Of a stretch of DNA of 64,000 bases, positions 27,231 to 39,431 are shown in pieces. Under the pieces are notes generated by a model. It made no database searches, was not told where the DNA came from, and saw nothing but the letters and a program-made list of their open reading frames with translations. Where the stretch lies: assembly GCF_014192375.1 (NCBI RefSeq), contig NZ_JACHXV010000008.1, forward strand, positions 58,623 to 122,622, in the 5' to 3' direction. Numbering within the stretch: the first letter of the stretch is position 1; every line of letters begins with the position of its first letter. The stretch is from Endobacter medicaginis (GTDB taxonomy: Bacteria; Pseudomonadota; Alphaproteobacteria; Acetobacterales; Acetobacteraceae). A program made the position numbers and the translations under genes.

Positions 27231-28217
27231 TCAGACGGATTGCGGCAGCCCGGTACGGGCGGCTTCGGTGGCCGCATCGGCCAGGATCTGCGCGCGCAGC
27301 CCATCGCGTCCGTCGGGATGCGGTGCGGCACCCGACACCACGCAGTCGATGAAGGCATCGAGTTCGCGCCGATACGCCGGGGTATAGCGCTCGAGGAAGA
27401 AATTCATCACCGGCGCGGCCCTGAAGCCGTCTGCGGTCGCGAGTTCGACCGTGCTCTCATGCAGGTTGTGTGCACGCAGCATGCCGCGCGCGCCATGCAC
27501 CTCGATGCGCTGGTCGTAGCCGTAGCTCGCGCGACGGGAGTTCGAGATCTGGCAGATCCTGCCGGACGCCGTGCGCAGCATGACCGCCGCCGTATCGACA
27601 TCGCCCGCAATTCCGATGGCGGGATCGACCAGGGCCGAGCCCATCGCCATCACCACCACCGGTTCCTCGCCGAGCAGGAAACGCGCCATGTCGAAATCAT
27701 GGATCATCATGTCGCGGAACAGCCCGCCGGAGCGGCCGATATAGGCGAGCGGCGGTGGCGACGGATCGCGTGACAGGATGGTGACCAGCTCCACGTCGCC
27801 GATCTCGCCGGCCCGCAGCCGCGTCTGCAGTTCGGCGAAGTGCGGATCGAACCGGCGATTGAAGCCGATCATCAGCTTCGCCCCTGTCTCGGCGACGATG
27901 TCGAGGCAGGCACGGATGCGCTCCGAACCGAGATCGACCGGTTTCTCGCAGAACACCGCCTTGCCTGCGCGTGCGGCCGCCTCGATCAGTTCGGCATGGG
28001 TGTCGGTGGACGAACAGATCATCACCGCATCGACCGAACGATCGGCGAGGATGTCATCGACGCTGCGCACCGGCACGCCCAGTTCCGCGCCGAGCGACCC
28101 AGCTGCGGCCGGGAGCGCGTCAGCGACGGCGGCGAGCCGGGCCTTGCTGCTGGCGGCGATGTTGCGGGCGTGCAGGGCGCCGATACGCCCCGCGCCGAGC
28201 AATCCGATCGAGATCAC
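27231..28217 (-). CDS. iolG: myo-Inositol 2-dehydrogenase
   Basis: A 328-residue Gfo/Idh/MocA-family oxidoreductase with the NAD-binding GLLGAGRIGALHARN loop, the EKPVDLG motif (catalytic Lys) and GGLFRDMMIHDFDMARFLLG, which matches inositol dehydrogenases. It catalyses the first step of inositol breakdown, myo-inositol to scyllo-inosose. It is the last gene of the leftward iol operon, 32 nt after the TIM-barrel gene. Context makes the assignment strong. Confidence 0.94.
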   Translation of the reverse strand: MISIGLLGAGRIGALHARNIAASSKARLAAVADALPAAAGSLGAELGVPVRSVDDILADRSVDAVMICSSTDTHAELIEAAARAGKAVFCEKPVDLGSERIRACLDIVAETGAKLMIGFNRRFDPHFAELQTRLRAGEIGDVELVTILSRDPSPPPLAYIGRSGGLFRDMMIHDFDMARFLLGEEPVVVMAMGSALVDPAIGIAGDVDTAAVMLRTASGRICQISNSRRASYGYDQRIEVHGARGMLRAHNLHESTVELATADGFRAAPVMNFFLERYTPAYRRELDAFIDCVVSGAAPHPDGRDGLRAQILADAATEAARTGLPQSV

Positions 28218-28249
28218 GTCAGATATCCTTTACAAGAAACACAGATGGC

Positions 28250-29071
28250 TCAGGCCGCGGCACAGGCGGCGGCCACACTGCCTGGCACGGTGAAACTGTC
28301 GCGGAACCGCGCCAGCGCGAGCTCGTCCTCGGTGGAGGCGAAGGCTTCCAGCCCGATCGGGCCGCAATAGCCCAGGCGCAGCAACTCCGCCGCGATCGCC
28401 GGGTAGTTGATCTCGCCGGTGCCGGGCTCGCAGCGGCCGGGAACGTCGGCGACCTGGATCTCGCCGATCCACGGCAATGCGGCGCGGATCAGCGCGATCA
28501 GGTTCCCCTCCCCGATCTGGGCATGGTACAGATCGAGCATCAGCCGCAGCTCCGGGCGATCGACCGCCCGCACCAGAGCGAGACAGTCCTCGGCGCGGCC
28601 GAACGGCACGCCGGGGTGATCGACGGGGGCGTTGAGGTTCTCCAGCACGAACATCACCCCGTGCCGCCGCCCGAGTTCGGCGATGCGCTCCAGCGTGTGC
28701 TGCGCCTTGAGCCACATCGCGCCGCTGACATGGCTCGCGGGACGCACCGGCCGGCCATCGCGATCGAGGCCGGTGCCGTGCAGGTTGAGGCGCGGGATGC
28801 CGAGACGCTGTGCAACCGGAATCGACAGCGTCGCGGTTCGCAGCAACTCGTCGGCCCCGTCATCGTCGGCGAGGCGGCCGGAGACGTAGCCGGTCATCGA
28901 CGAGAAGGTCGCACCGCTGGCGGCCAGCGCGTCGATGTCGTGGCGTGTCCAGTCCCAGATCTCAACCGCGAAGCCGAGTTCGGTGATGCGTTGCACGCGC
29001 TCGACGAGAGGGAGATGGCGAAACACCATCTCCGCGCAGACGGCAAGCGGAAACGAGGAGGGTCCGGGCAT
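28250..29071 (-). CDS. Hydroxypyruvate isomerase-like TIM-barrel protein in the iol operon
   Basis: A 273-residue xylose-isomerase-like TIM barrel. Metal or catalytic residues appear in VLENLNAPVDHPGVPF (Glu), LRLMLDLYHAQIGEGN (Asp/His), EIQVADVPGRCEPGTGEINY (His-equivalent region) and the terminal IGLEAF (Glu). This is the Hyi pattern, and homologues occur inside inositol clusters, where a role like IolI/IolO (inosose isomerase) is possible. It lies 12 nt after iolA and 32 nt before iolG. Whether it isomerises inososes or hydroxypyruvate cannot be told from sequence. Confidence 0.82.
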   Translation of the reverse strand: MPGPSSFPLAVCAEMVFRHLPLVERVQRITELGFAVEIWDWTRHDIDALAASGATFSSMTGYVSGRLADDDGADELLRTATLSIPVAQRLGIPRLNLHGTGLDRDGRPVRPASHVSGAMWLKAQHTLERIAELGRRHGVMFVLENLNAPVDHPGVPFGRAEDCLALVRAVDRPELRLMLDLYHAQIGEGNLIALIRAALPWIGEIQVADVPGRCEPGTGEINYPAIAAELLRLGYCGPIGLEAFASTEDELALARFRDSFTVPGSVAAACAAA

Positions 29072-29083
29072 CGCGCGCCGCCC

Positions 29084-30598
<1,515 letters not shown>

Positions 30599-30616
30599 GC
30601 GTCGCTTTCCTCGTGC

Positions 30617-31402
30617 TCAGTAGGGCAGGTGCGCGTGTTCGGGCGCCATGGTGAATTTCCAGGCGCGCACCGGTCCGGCCATCACGTTGAGATAATACAG
30701 ATCAAAGCCGTGCGGCGCACCGACCGGATGATAGCCGCGCGGCACCAGCACCACGTCGCGATCCCCCACCGCCAGTGTCTCGTCGAGCGAGAGATCGTCG
30801 GTGTACACGCGCTGGACGGCAAACCCGCGTCCCAGCCTGAGGCGATGGTAGTAGCTCTCTTCCAGATAGGTCTCGGTCTCGCTCGCCGTGTCGTGCTTGT
30901 GCGGCGGGTAGGACGACCAGTGGCCGCCGGGGGTCACCACCTCCACCACCAGCAACTGCTCGCCGGGCGCATCCTCGGGCATGATGTTGCGCACGATGCG
31001 GGTGTTGGTGCCGGTGCCACGCACCAGCTCGGCATTCTCGCCGGCGGCGATGATCCGCGCCGGCAGCCGCCCCGTCGCGGGTGCGGCGCAGATCGCGAGT
31101 TCCAGCGTGGTTTCTGCCGTCACCTTGAACAGCGTGCGCGGCGGCAGATACAGGCAGTCCGGCGTGGGATCGAACGGGGTCTCGCGGCCGGTCCGACCGG
31201 TGGCGAGACCGCCGCCTTCGAGCACGCCGAACCCCTCGACGATCACCAGGCACAACTCGTTGTGGACATCGCCATCGCGCTCGAATGTCTCGCCGGCGGC
31301 GAGGCGCATCACCTCGAAGCCCACATGCGACCAGCCCGCGTCCCGCGCGGTGATCCGCTGGAGCTGTCGTCCGGCGGCGGGATGGCGCAGCAGCGGGCTC
31401 AT
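30617..31402 (-). CDS. iolB: 5-Deoxy-glucuronate isomerase
   Basis: A 261-residue IolB (bicupin fold). The C-terminal metal site is visible in WSSYPPHKHDT and the ESYYHRL segment; YHPVGAPHGFDLYYLNVMAGP near the end is the family signature. It isomerises 5-deoxy-glucuronate to 2-deoxy-5-keto-gluconate. Its start overlaps the iolE stop by 4 nt. Confidence 0.97.
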   Translation of the reverse strand: MSPLLRHPAAGRQLQRITARDAGWSHVGFEVMRLAAGETFERDGDVHNELCLVIVEGFGVLEGGGLATGRTGRETPFDPTPDCLYLPPRTLFKVTAETTLELAICAAPATGRLPARIIAAGENAELVRGTGTNTRIVRNIMPEDAPGEQLLVVEVVTPGGHWSSYPPHKHDTASETETYLEESYYHRLRLGRGFAVQRVYTDDLSLDETLAVGDRDVVLVPRGYHPVGAPHGFDLYYLNVMAGPVRAWKFTMAPEHAHLPY

Positions 31403-32286
31403 TTCAGCCCCGCCCGTTCCAGCACTCCAGTCAGATGATGATGCCCCTTGCGCGCATATTCGAGCGGGTTCGCGCGGGCCGGGTCCTGCTCGGCCTCCAC
31501 CACCACCCAGCCGCGATAGCCGGGCAGTTCGGCGAACACCGCATCGTAATCGATGCTGCCGTCGCCCGGCACGGTATAGACGCCTGCGATCACCGCATCG
31601 AGGAAGCTCAGATCGGCGGCCTCCGCTTCCGCGCGGATCGCGGGGCGAACATCCTTGGTGTGCACATGAGCGATGCGCCCGCGCCAGCGTCGCGCCAGTG
31701 CGGCCGGATCAGTACCGCCCCACAGCGCATGGCCGGTGTCCAGCAGCAGGCTGACGTCCTCGGACGTGCCCTGCATCATGCGGTCGATCTCGGCGCCATC
31801 CTGCACCACGGTGCCCATGTGATGGTGATAGGCCAGACGCAGACCGTCGCGCGCGTGGAGCAGCCTTGCGAACGCATCAAGCCGGGGCAAGAAGATCGCC
31901 CATTCCGCCTCGCTCATGCGCGGGCGGCGCGACAGCGGGGTGGCACGATCGGTATGCACGCTGCGCGTGGTCTCGCAGACGATCATCACGTCGCAGCCCA
32001 TCTCGCGCAGCAGCGCGACATGCGCGCGCGCCGCCTCGTATTCGGCTTCCGCGTCGCGCTCGATCAGCGCGGTCGAATACCAGCCCGACACACAGGCCAG
32101 CGCGAAGGGCTCGAGTGCGGCACGCAATGCAGCGGGCTCGCGCGGAAACTTGTTGCCGAGTTCCATGCCCTCGTAACCGGCCTCGCGCGCCTCGGCGAGG
32201 CAGGTGGCCAGCGGCGTCTCGCCGCCGAGCTCCGGCAGGTCGTCATTTGACCAGCCGATGGGATTGCTGCCGATCCTGACTGTCAT
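31399..32286 (-). CDS. iolE: myo-Inosose-2 dehydratase
   Basis: A 295-residue TIM-barrel dehydratase starting RIGSNPIGWSNDDLPELGG, the diagnostic IolE N-terminus. Metal-site segments LAYHHHMGTVVQ and LLLDTGHALWGG are both present. It removes water from scyllo-inosose to give the trihydroxycyclohexane-dione, the substrate of IolD. It lies 49 nt after iolD and overlaps iolB by 4 nt. Confidence 0.97.
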   Translation of the reverse strand: MTVRIGSNPIGWSNDDLPELGGETPLATCLAEAREAGYEGMELGNKFPREPAALRAALEPFALACVSGWYSTALIERDAEAEYEAARAHVALLREMGCDVMIVCETTRSVHTDRATPLSRRPRMSEAEWAIFLPRLDAFARLLHARDGLRLAYHHHMGTVVQDGAEIDRMMQGTSEDVSLLLDTGHALWGGTDPAALARRWRGRIAHVHTKDVRPAIRAEAEAADLSFLDAVIAGVYTVPGDGSIDYDAVFAELPGYRGWVVVEAEQDPARANPLEYARKGHHHLTGVLERAGLK

Positions 32287-32335
32287 CGTCGTGGACTTTC
32301 CCGATCTGTCTTATGCTTGATGTTCAGGCGTGAAT

Positions 32336-34180
32336 TCAGACCTGGGCCGCGCGTGCGGCCAGGTAGCGCGAACGCGCCGCGCGCACCGTGTCGAGTTCGG
32401 AGAGCTCCGGCACCGCCACATCCCACCACGCGCCGCCTGCGCCCGTGGTGTGGGCGGGATCAGTGTCGATCACCACCACGCTCGGACCCTCGCGGTCGCG
32501 GGCCGCAGCGATCGCCTCCGCCAGAACGCCAAGATCGCCGGCCTTGACCGCATGCGCGCCCTGGGCCGCCGCGTGCGCGGCGAAATCGATCGCCGGCAGG
32601 TTCACATAGGACGGTGCGGCCTGCCACAGATTGTTGAACGACGGGCAGCCGGTGGAGCGCTGCAACCGGTCGATGCAGCCATAGCCGTGATTGTCGAGCA
32701 GCACGACGATCAGCCGCAGGCCAAAGGCGCAGGCGGTGGCAAGCTCGGAATTCATCATCATGTAGGAGCCGTCGCCGACCATGACGATGACCTCGCGCTC
32801 CGGTGCGGCCATTTTCGCGCCCAGCCCGCCGGCAATCTCGTAGCCCATGCAGGAAAAGCCGTATTCGAGATGGTAGCCGCCCGGCTGACCGGCCCGCCAC
32901 AATTTGTGCAGCTCGCCCGGCAGCCCGCCGGCGGCACAGACCACGATGTCGGACGCCGCCGCCCCGCGCAGCACCGCGCCGACCACCTGCGCGTCGGTCG
33001 GACGCGTGCCTTCCGAAGGGGCCGCGTCGAGAACGCCATCGGCGAAGCGCCGCCAGGAAATGCGCGCGCCCTGCACGCGCGCCGTCCAGCCCGGATCGGC
33101 CGTCCACCCGCCCAAGCCGGCAGCAACCTCGTCGAGCCCCGTGCGCGCATCGCCGACCAGCGGCAGCGCGCCATGCTTGGCCGCATCGAAGGCCTGCGTG
33201 TTCAGTCCGATGATGATCGCATCGGCCGCGAACAGGGCGTTGGAACCAGAGGTGAAATCCTGCAGCCGCGTGCCGACGGCCAGCACGACGTCCGCCTCGC
33301 GCGCCGCGTCGTTGGCAGCCTCGGTGCCGGTCACGCCGATCGCCCCGAGATTGAGTGCATGATCGTCGGCGATCGCCGACTTGCCGGCCTGCGTCTCCGC
33401 CACCGGGACACCGTGCGCTGCGCAGAAATCAGCCAGGCGCTGCTCGGCTCCCGAATACAGCACGCCGCCGCCGGCCACCGCGAGCGGCCGACGCGCACCG
33501 CGCAGCGCCGCGATCGCAGCGCCCAGCTCGCCCAGATCAGGGCGCGTGCGGCGGGGGCGATGCACACGGCGCTCGAACAGGGATTGCGGAAAGTCCCAGG
33601 CCTGCGCCTGCACGTCCTGGCACAATGCCAGCGTGACCGGGCCGCATTCTGCCGGATCGGTCAGCACCGCGATCGCACGCTGGAAGGCCGGCACCAGCTG
33701 CTCGGGGCGGGTCAGCCGGTCGAAATAACGCGAGACCGGCCGGAAACAGTCATTGGCGCTGACGGTGCCATCGCCGAAATCCTCGATCTGCTGAAGGACG
33801 GGATCGGGCTTGCGGTCGGCGAACACGTCGCCGGGCAGCAGCAGGACCGGCAGACGATTGACATGCGCCACGGCGGCGGCCGTCACCATGTTGAGCGCGC
33901 CCGGCCCGATCGATGTGGTGCAGGCCATCATCCGCTTGCGGCGTGCGGTCTTGGCGAAGGCAATCGCGGCATGCACCATCGCCTGTTCGTTATGCGCGCG
34001 CAGCGTCGGCAGGCTGTCGCGCGCGCCATAGAGCGCCTCGCCCAGCCCGGCGACGTTGCCGTGACCAAAGATCGCCCACACGCCGGCGAACATCGGCTGT
34101 TCCTCGCCGTCGATCTCGACGAACTGCGCCTGCATCGCGCGCACCAATGCCTGGGCGGTGGTCAGTCTGACTGTCGACAT
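32336..34180 (-). CDS. iolD: 3D-(3,5/4)-trihydroxycyclohexane-1,2-dione hydrolase (ThDP enzyme)
   Basis: A 614-residue thiamine-diphosphate enzyme that opens the inositol ring. The ThDP-binding motif reads GDGSYMMMNSELATACAFG (GDG...N), and VEIDGEEQPMFAGVWAIFGHG is the IolD N-terminal signature including the catalytic glutamate region. ATG 34180 has GGGAGAG just upstream; the frame remains open further back without family sequence. It is second in the operon, 19 nt after iolC. Confidence 0.96.
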   Translation of the reverse strand: MSTVRLTTAQALVRAMQAQFVEIDGEEQPMFAGVWAIFGHGNVAGLGEALYGARDSLPTLRAHNEQAMVHAAIAFAKTARRKRMMACTTSIGPGALNMVTAAAVAHVNRLPVLLLPGDVFADRKPDPVLQQIEDFGDGTVSANDCFRPVSRYFDRLTRPEQLVPAFQRAIAVLTDPAECGPVTLALCQDVQAQAWDFPQSLFERRVHRPRRTRPDLGELGAAIAALRGARRPLAVAGGGVLYSGAEQRLADFCAAHGVPVAETQAGKSAIADDHALNLGAIGVTGTEAANDAAREADVVLAVGTRLQDFTSGSNALFAADAIIIGLNTQAFDAAKHGALPLVGDARTGLDEVAAGLGGWTADPGWTARVQGARISWRRFADGVLDAAPSEGTRPTDAQVVGAVLRGAAASDIVVCAAGGLPGELHKLWRAGQPGGYHLEYGFSCMGYEIAGGLGAKMAAPEREVIVMVGDGSYMMMNSELATACAFGLRLIVVLLDNHGYGCIDRLQRSTGCPSFNNLWQAAPSYVNLPAIDFAAHAAAQGAHAVKAGDLGVLAEAIAAARDREGPSVVVIDTDPAHTTGAGGAWWDVAVPELSELDTVRAARSRYLAARAAQV

Positions 34181-34199
34181 CACGATCTCTCCCGAACCC

Positions 34200-36170
34200 T
34201 CACGCCGCCCGCTCGGCCGCACAGTCATGGGTCGCATCGCCGCGACAGTCCCAGGCGCGCACCAGCCCCGCGAAGGTCTCCGCCATGCGGGTGACGGCGA
34301 GATCGTCATCGATCCGCCCGGCCAGCCAGTCGCGCGCCGGAGCGGCGAAGATGCTGCGCCCGATGGCGAACCCCTTCACCCGCGCCTGACCCGCACAGGC
34401 GGCAAAGGAGGCGACCAGCTCATCGAGGGGCGCATCGAGGCCAAGCACGACGATACCGCGGCAGAACGGATCATGCGCTGCGATCACCCGCTCGATCTGC
34501 GCCCAGGCGGCGGGATCGCGCTGCGGCTCCAGCTTCCACCAGTCAGGCTTCAGTCCGGCGGCATAGAAGCGCTCGACGACGCGGGCGACGGTGTCGGAGG
34601 CAAGCGCGCCATTCTTGCCGGCGATGATCTCGATCAACAGGTCACGACCCTGTCGGCGGCAGGCGTCCTGGACACGCTGCAGCTCGCGGATCTGGCGCGT
34701 CATCAGCTCTTCGGGGTCGTCGGGATGGGCAAAGCAGAGGCATTTCGCCACCTGTGCGGTCGGCCATTCGATCATCGCCGCCGCCAGGCTGCCCGGTGTG
34801 GCACCGTCCGGGCCGCCCTCGAACTCCAGCGGCCGTGAGCCCGTGCGCTCCACCGGCCGCGCGGTCCACAGACCGGCATGCGAGGCGGCGAACAGCGCGT
34901 CACGGCCATAGCGCCCGTCGAGAAACATGCCGAACCCGCCTTCGGCCGCGCCGCCATGCGCCTCGGCCACCAGGCGGGCCGCACGCACTGCCAGCACCTT
35001 GAACGCGGCGATGCGGCGGCGATCCGCACCCACCTCGTCGGCGATCGCCTCGAGCTGGATGCGATGGTCGCAGGCCAGCGCGATGATCCGCTCGGGAGCT
35101 GCCGGGCGTGTCGTCACCCAGTGCAGGTGATTGAGCGCCGCATCGTGGCGCAGCGCCCGCAGCTTGCTGCCATGAACGAGGAAATGATCGAGCTCGACCT
35201 CGGAGGGGATCTCCGGCGAGCACAGCAGGCGCGACACAGCAATGGCACCGCACGCATTGGCCCGCGCACAGGCCTGGGTCAGGGGTTCGTCGCGCAGCCA
35301 GCCGCGCAGGAATCCCGACAGGAAGGCATCGCCCGCCCCGAGCGTGTTGTAGACCTCGATCGGAAAGCCTCGGCCCTGGGCGCCATCCTCGATGCGGTCG
35401 GGAATCGCACCCTCATAGACCACGCAACCCAGCGCACCGCGCTTGCACACGATGGTCGCGCCCGGCGCGCGCAGGCGGATCGAGCGCAGCGCGGCGAGCG
35501 TGTCGGAGCTGCCGCCGGCGATGTGGATCTCCTCCTCGGTGCCGACGATGAGATCGCAGGACCCCAGCACGGGCGAGAGTTCACGGGTGACGAAATCCGA
35601 CGCGATGAAGCGCTGCTCGCCGGCATCGTGCCCGGCCAGGCCCCACAGGTTCGGGCGATAGTCGATATCGAGGATCACCCGGCCACCCTGGCCGCGCACC
35701 AGGCGCATCGCCGCGAGCTGGGCGGCGGCGGAGGCGGGCTTGGAGAAATGCGTGCCTGTGACCAGCACCGAGCGCGTACGGGCGAGCAGGCCTGCGTCGA
35801 TGTCGCTCTCGTCGAGGGCGGCATCGGCACAGTCGCTACGGTAGAAGATCAGCGGGAAGGTATCGGCATCGCGCACACCGAGGATCGCGAGCGCAGTCAG
35901 CCGGGCGGGATCGGTGTGGATGCCGTCGGTGACCACCCCCTCGCGCGCCATCTGCTCGCGGATGAAGCGGCCGAACGCCTCGTCGCCCACGCGGGTGATG
36001 AGCGCCGAGCGCAGGCCGAGACGTGCGGTGCCGATGGCGATGTTGGCCGGGCAGCCGCCGACCGCCTTGGAGAAGCTCGCCATGTCCTCCAGCCGGCCGC
36101 CGATCTGCTGACCATAAAGGTCGACGGACGCGCGACCGATGGTGACGACGTCGATGTCATGCTTCGACAT
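34200..36170 (-). CDS. iolC: Fused 5-dehydro-2-deoxygluconokinase and DUF2090 aldolase-like domain
   Basis: A 656-residue two-domain protein. Residues 1 to about 325 are a PfkB-type sugar kinase (KAVGGCPANIAIGTARLG near the start, catalytic NTLGAGDAFLSGF). Residues about 330-645 are a DUF2090 barrel (ERIIALACDHRIQLE, a lysine in IAAFKVL). The kinase makes 2-deoxy-5-keto-gluconate 6-phosphate. DUF2090 is often fused to IolC and probably supplies the next step, aldol cleavage to malonate semialdehyde and DHAP, since no separate iolJ is present. ATG 36170 is the start fitting the kinase fold. It is the first gene of the leftward operon. Confidence 0.95.
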   Translation of the reverse strand: MSKHDIDVVTIGRASVDLYGQQIGGRLEDMASFSKAVGGCPANIAIGTARLGLRSALITRVGDEAFGRFIREQMAREGVVTDGIHTDPARLTALAILGVRDADTFPLIFYRSDCADAALDESDIDAGLLARTRSVLVTGTHFSKPASAAAQLAAMRLVRGQGGRVILDIDYRPNLWGLAGHDAGEQRFIASDFVTRELSPVLGSCDLIVGTEEEIHIAGGSSDTLAALRSIRLRAPGATIVCKRGALGCVVYEGAIPDRIEDGAQGRGFPIEVYNTLGAGDAFLSGFLRGWLRDEPLTQACARANACGAIAVSRLLCSPEIPSEVELDHFLVHGSKLRALRHDAALNHLHWVTTRPAAPERIIALACDHRIQLEAIADEVGADRRRIAAFKVLAVRAARLVAEAHGGAAEGGFGMFLDGRYGRDALFAASHAGLWTARPVERTGSRPLEFEGGPDGATPGSLAAAMIEWPTAQVAKCLCFAHPDDPEELMTRQIRELQRVQDACRRQGRDLLIEIIAGKNGALASDTVARVVERFYAAGLKPDWWKLEPQRDPAAWAQIERVIAAHDPFCRGIVVLGLDAPLDELVASFAACAGQARVKGFAIGRSIFAAPARDWLAGRIDDDLAVTRMAETFAGLVRAWDCRGDATHDCAAERAA

Positions 36171-36229
36171 GGCTGCCCTCCTGCTGGCTTGGCCGGATGC
36201 ATGGACCCGTTCCGCTGGATGGTCAATAC

Positions 36230-36243
36230 GGAATAGAATTTCC
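36230..36243. promoter_or_regulatory. Candidate IolR operator (GGAA-N6-TTCC)
   Basis: GGAATAGAATTTCC lies 60 nt upstream of iolC. It matches exactly the GGAA-N6-TTCC motif reported for the RpiR-type IolR of Sinorhizobium meliloti. An iolR gene is present 3.2 kb away in the same cluster. Confidence 0.7.
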
Positions 36244-36301
36244 GTTCCATTTTGTGCACTGCAGAAAACGCCGCGTGTTTCGATGACTTCGCGGAAGTCA
36301 G

Positions 36302-36330
36302 TTGACATCGAATGCATACGGACGGAATAG
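36302..36330 (+). promoter_or_regulatory. Probable promoter of the inositol ABC transporter operon
   Basis: A consensus -35, TTGACA, is at 36302-36307. With 17-nt spacing the -10 would be GAATAG (36325-36330), inside the palindrome at 36324-36342. A repressor bound there would block RNA polymerase. The permease ATG is 69 nt further on. Confidence 0.55.
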
Positions 36331-36342
36331 GCGTTCTATTCC
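36324..36342. promoter_or_regulatory. Second candidate operator in the iol divergent region
   Basis: GGAATAG-GCGTT-CTATTCC is a perfect 7-bp palindrome with a 5-nt centre. Its half site GGAATAG also opens the site at 36230, so the same protein (IolR) is the likely ligand. The spacing differs (GGAA-N11-TTCC), so it may bind in a different arrangement. Confidence 0.6.
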
Positions 36343-36398
36343 AGGGCACGTTCAGAAGGCCCGCCACCACAGCACCTCCACGCGACGGGAGCACGCCC

Positions 36399-37547
<1,149 letters not shown>

Positions 37548-37565
37548 TCGGGAGGACATGAGGTC

Positions 37566-38396
37566 ATGGACGGCATGATGATGCATCACCACCAATCCCC
37601 CACCGAGCTGCCACCGCGCGGCACACCGCTGATCGAGATCAATGACGTGCGCAAGGAATTCGGCCATGTCATCGCGCTCGCCGGCGTGTCGCTCACGCTC
37701 AATGCCGGCGAGGTGCTCTGCCTGCTCGGCGACAACGGCGCGGGCAAGTCGACCCTGATCAAGACGCTGTCGGGCGTGCACCGGCCGACCTCGGGCCGCT
37801 TCCTCGTCGAAGGCAGGCCCGCACAGTTCTCCGGCCCCCGCGACGCGCTCGAGGCCGGCATCGCCACCGTGTTCCAGGATCTGGCGATGATCCCGCTGAT
37901 GTCGGTGACGCGCAATTTCTTCATGGGACGCGAGCCGGTGCGCGGCGTCTTTCCATTCCGGCGGGTCGATTTCGCCCATTGCCGCGACGTCACCCACGCG
38001 GAGATGCGCAAGATCGGCATCGACGTGCGCGACCCCGACCAGGCGGTCGGCACGCTGTCGGGCGGCGAGCGGCAATGTGTCGCCATCGCCCGCGCCGTCT
38101 ATTTCGGCGCAAAGGTGCTGATCCTCGACGAGCCCACCTCGGCCCTCGGCGTGGCGCAGACCTCGATGGTGCTGAAATACATCGATCACGTCCGCGCCGC
38201 CGGGCTCGGCGTGATCTTCATCACCCACAATGTCCGTCATGCGTTTGCGGTCGGCGATGCCTTCACCGTGCTCAACCGCGGCCGCACGCTCGGCGCCTGG
38301 CGCAAGCATGAGACCAGCATGGACGAACTGCAGACGCTGATGGCGGGTGGCAAGGAGTTGCAGAGTCTGTCTGCAGAACTCGGCGGCACGGTCTGA
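37566..38396 (+). CDS. Inositol ABC transporter ATP-binding protein
   Basis: A 276-residue single-cassette ATPase: Walker [10 protein letters not shown], signature LSGGERQ, Walker [13 protein letters not shown] and switch His in FITHN. Many sugar ABC importers of this family use a tandem ATPase of about 500 residues; this half-size form resembles FrcA-type systems and would work as a homodimer. GGGAGG lies in the 18-nt gap after the permease. The N-terminus [12 protein letters not shown] is methionine/histidine-rich. Confidence 0.9.
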   Translation: MDGMMMHHHQSPTELPPRGTPLIEINDVRKEFGHVIALAGVSLTLNAGEVLCLLGDNGAGKSTLIKTLSGVHRPTSGRFLVEGRPAQFSGPRDALEAGIATVFQDLAMIPLMSVTRNFFMGREPVRGVFPFRRVDFAHCRDVTHAEMRKIGIDVRDPDQAVGTLSGGERQCVAIARAVYFGAKVLILDEPTSALGVAQTSMVLKYIDHVRAAGLGVIFITHNVRHAFAVGDAFTVLNRGRTLGAWRKHETSMDELQTLMAGGKELQSLSAELGGTV

Positions 38397-38471
38397 AATC
38401 CTGTTCGGCGAATGCGCCGGAAGGATCAGGTCGAAAACAAAAAACAAAGCGAAATCGGGAGAACCTCACAG

Positions 38472-39416
38472 ATGAAACGTTTCACACTCGGCGCCGTGCT
38501 CGCGGCCGGTGTCGCACTTGTCGCCTGCGCAGGCGCGCGCGCCGAGGACAAGCCGGTCACCATCATCTTCGTCGATCACGGCCAGGCGGCCGATCCGTTC
38601 CACAATGTCATCAAGAAGGGTGCGAACGACGCGGCGAAGCAGATGCATGTCGATCTGACCATCCGTCAGCCCGACACGTTCGACATGACCCAGATGGCCA
38701 ACCTGATCACCGCGGCCACCAATCAGCACCCCGCCGGTCTGGTGACCACCGTGCCGGATGCGGATGCGCTCGGCGGTGCGATCCGGCGCGCGGAGGCGTC
38801 TGGAATCCCGGTCATCACCACCAACTCCTCGCCCGCCACAGGCCACAAGGTCGGCGCGCTGATCAATGTCGGCCAGGACGAGGAAACCGCCGGCCGCGCG
38901 GCCGGAAAGGCCATGGCCGAAGCCGGCGGCAAGCATGCGATCTGCGTCAACCAGGAGGTCGGCAACGTCGCCCTCGAGCAACGCTGCAGCGGCTTCGCGG
39001 AGGGTTTCGGCGGCAGCTCGAAGACGTTGCCGGTGGAAATGGATCCCGGCGTGACCAAGTCCAAGATCACGGCAGCCCTGCGCGCCGATCCGTCGATCGA
39101 CAGCATCATCGCCCTCAACGCCACGGTGGGCGGCGAGACCGCGGTGCAGGCGGTCAAGGATCTCGGCCTGACCGGCAAGGTGCATGTCGCCAGCTTCGAC
39201 CTCTCACCCGGCTTCCTCAAGGACATCGCCGACGGCTCGGCGGCCTTCGCCGTCGACCAGCAGCCCTATCTGCAGGGTTACCTGCCGGTGGTGTTCCTAG
39301 CGCTGAAGGCACGTTACGGTCTGAAGCCGGGCGGCGACATCGCCTCGGGCCCGTCGCTGATCACCAGGGCCGATGCGGCCAAGGTCGAGAAGCTGTCCGC
39401 CGAAGCGATCCGCTGA
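38472..39416 (+). CDS. Inositol-type periplasmic binding protein
   Basis: A 314-residue precursor. MKRFTLGAVLAAGVALVAC opens a signal peptide ending ARA; LVAC could also be read as a lipobox, so it may be a lipoprotein. The mature part is a Peripla_BP_4 (ribose/inositol-type) fold: VDHGQAADPFHNVIKKG at the start, and the ligand-loop segments NSSPATGHKVGALINVGQDE and VASFDLSPGFL. GGGAGAA precedes ATG 38472. It captures the substrate for the adjacent permease. Confidence 0.9.
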   Translation: MKRFTLGAVLAAGVALVACAGARAEDKPVTIIFVDHGQAADPFHNVIKKGANDAAKQMHVDLTIRQPDTFDMTQMANLITAATNQHPAGLVTTVPDADALGGAIRRAEASGIPVITTNSSPATGHKVGALINVGQDEETAGRAAGKAMAEAGGKHAICVNQEVGNVALEQRCSGFAEGFGGSSKTLPVEMDPGVTKSKITAALRADPSIDSIIALNATVGGETAVQAVKDLGLTGKVHVASFDLSPGFLKDIADGSAAFAVDQQPYLQGYLPVVFLALKARYGLKPGGDIASGPSLITRADAAKVEKLSAEAIR

Positions 39417-39431
39417 AGGGAAGCCTGCCCA

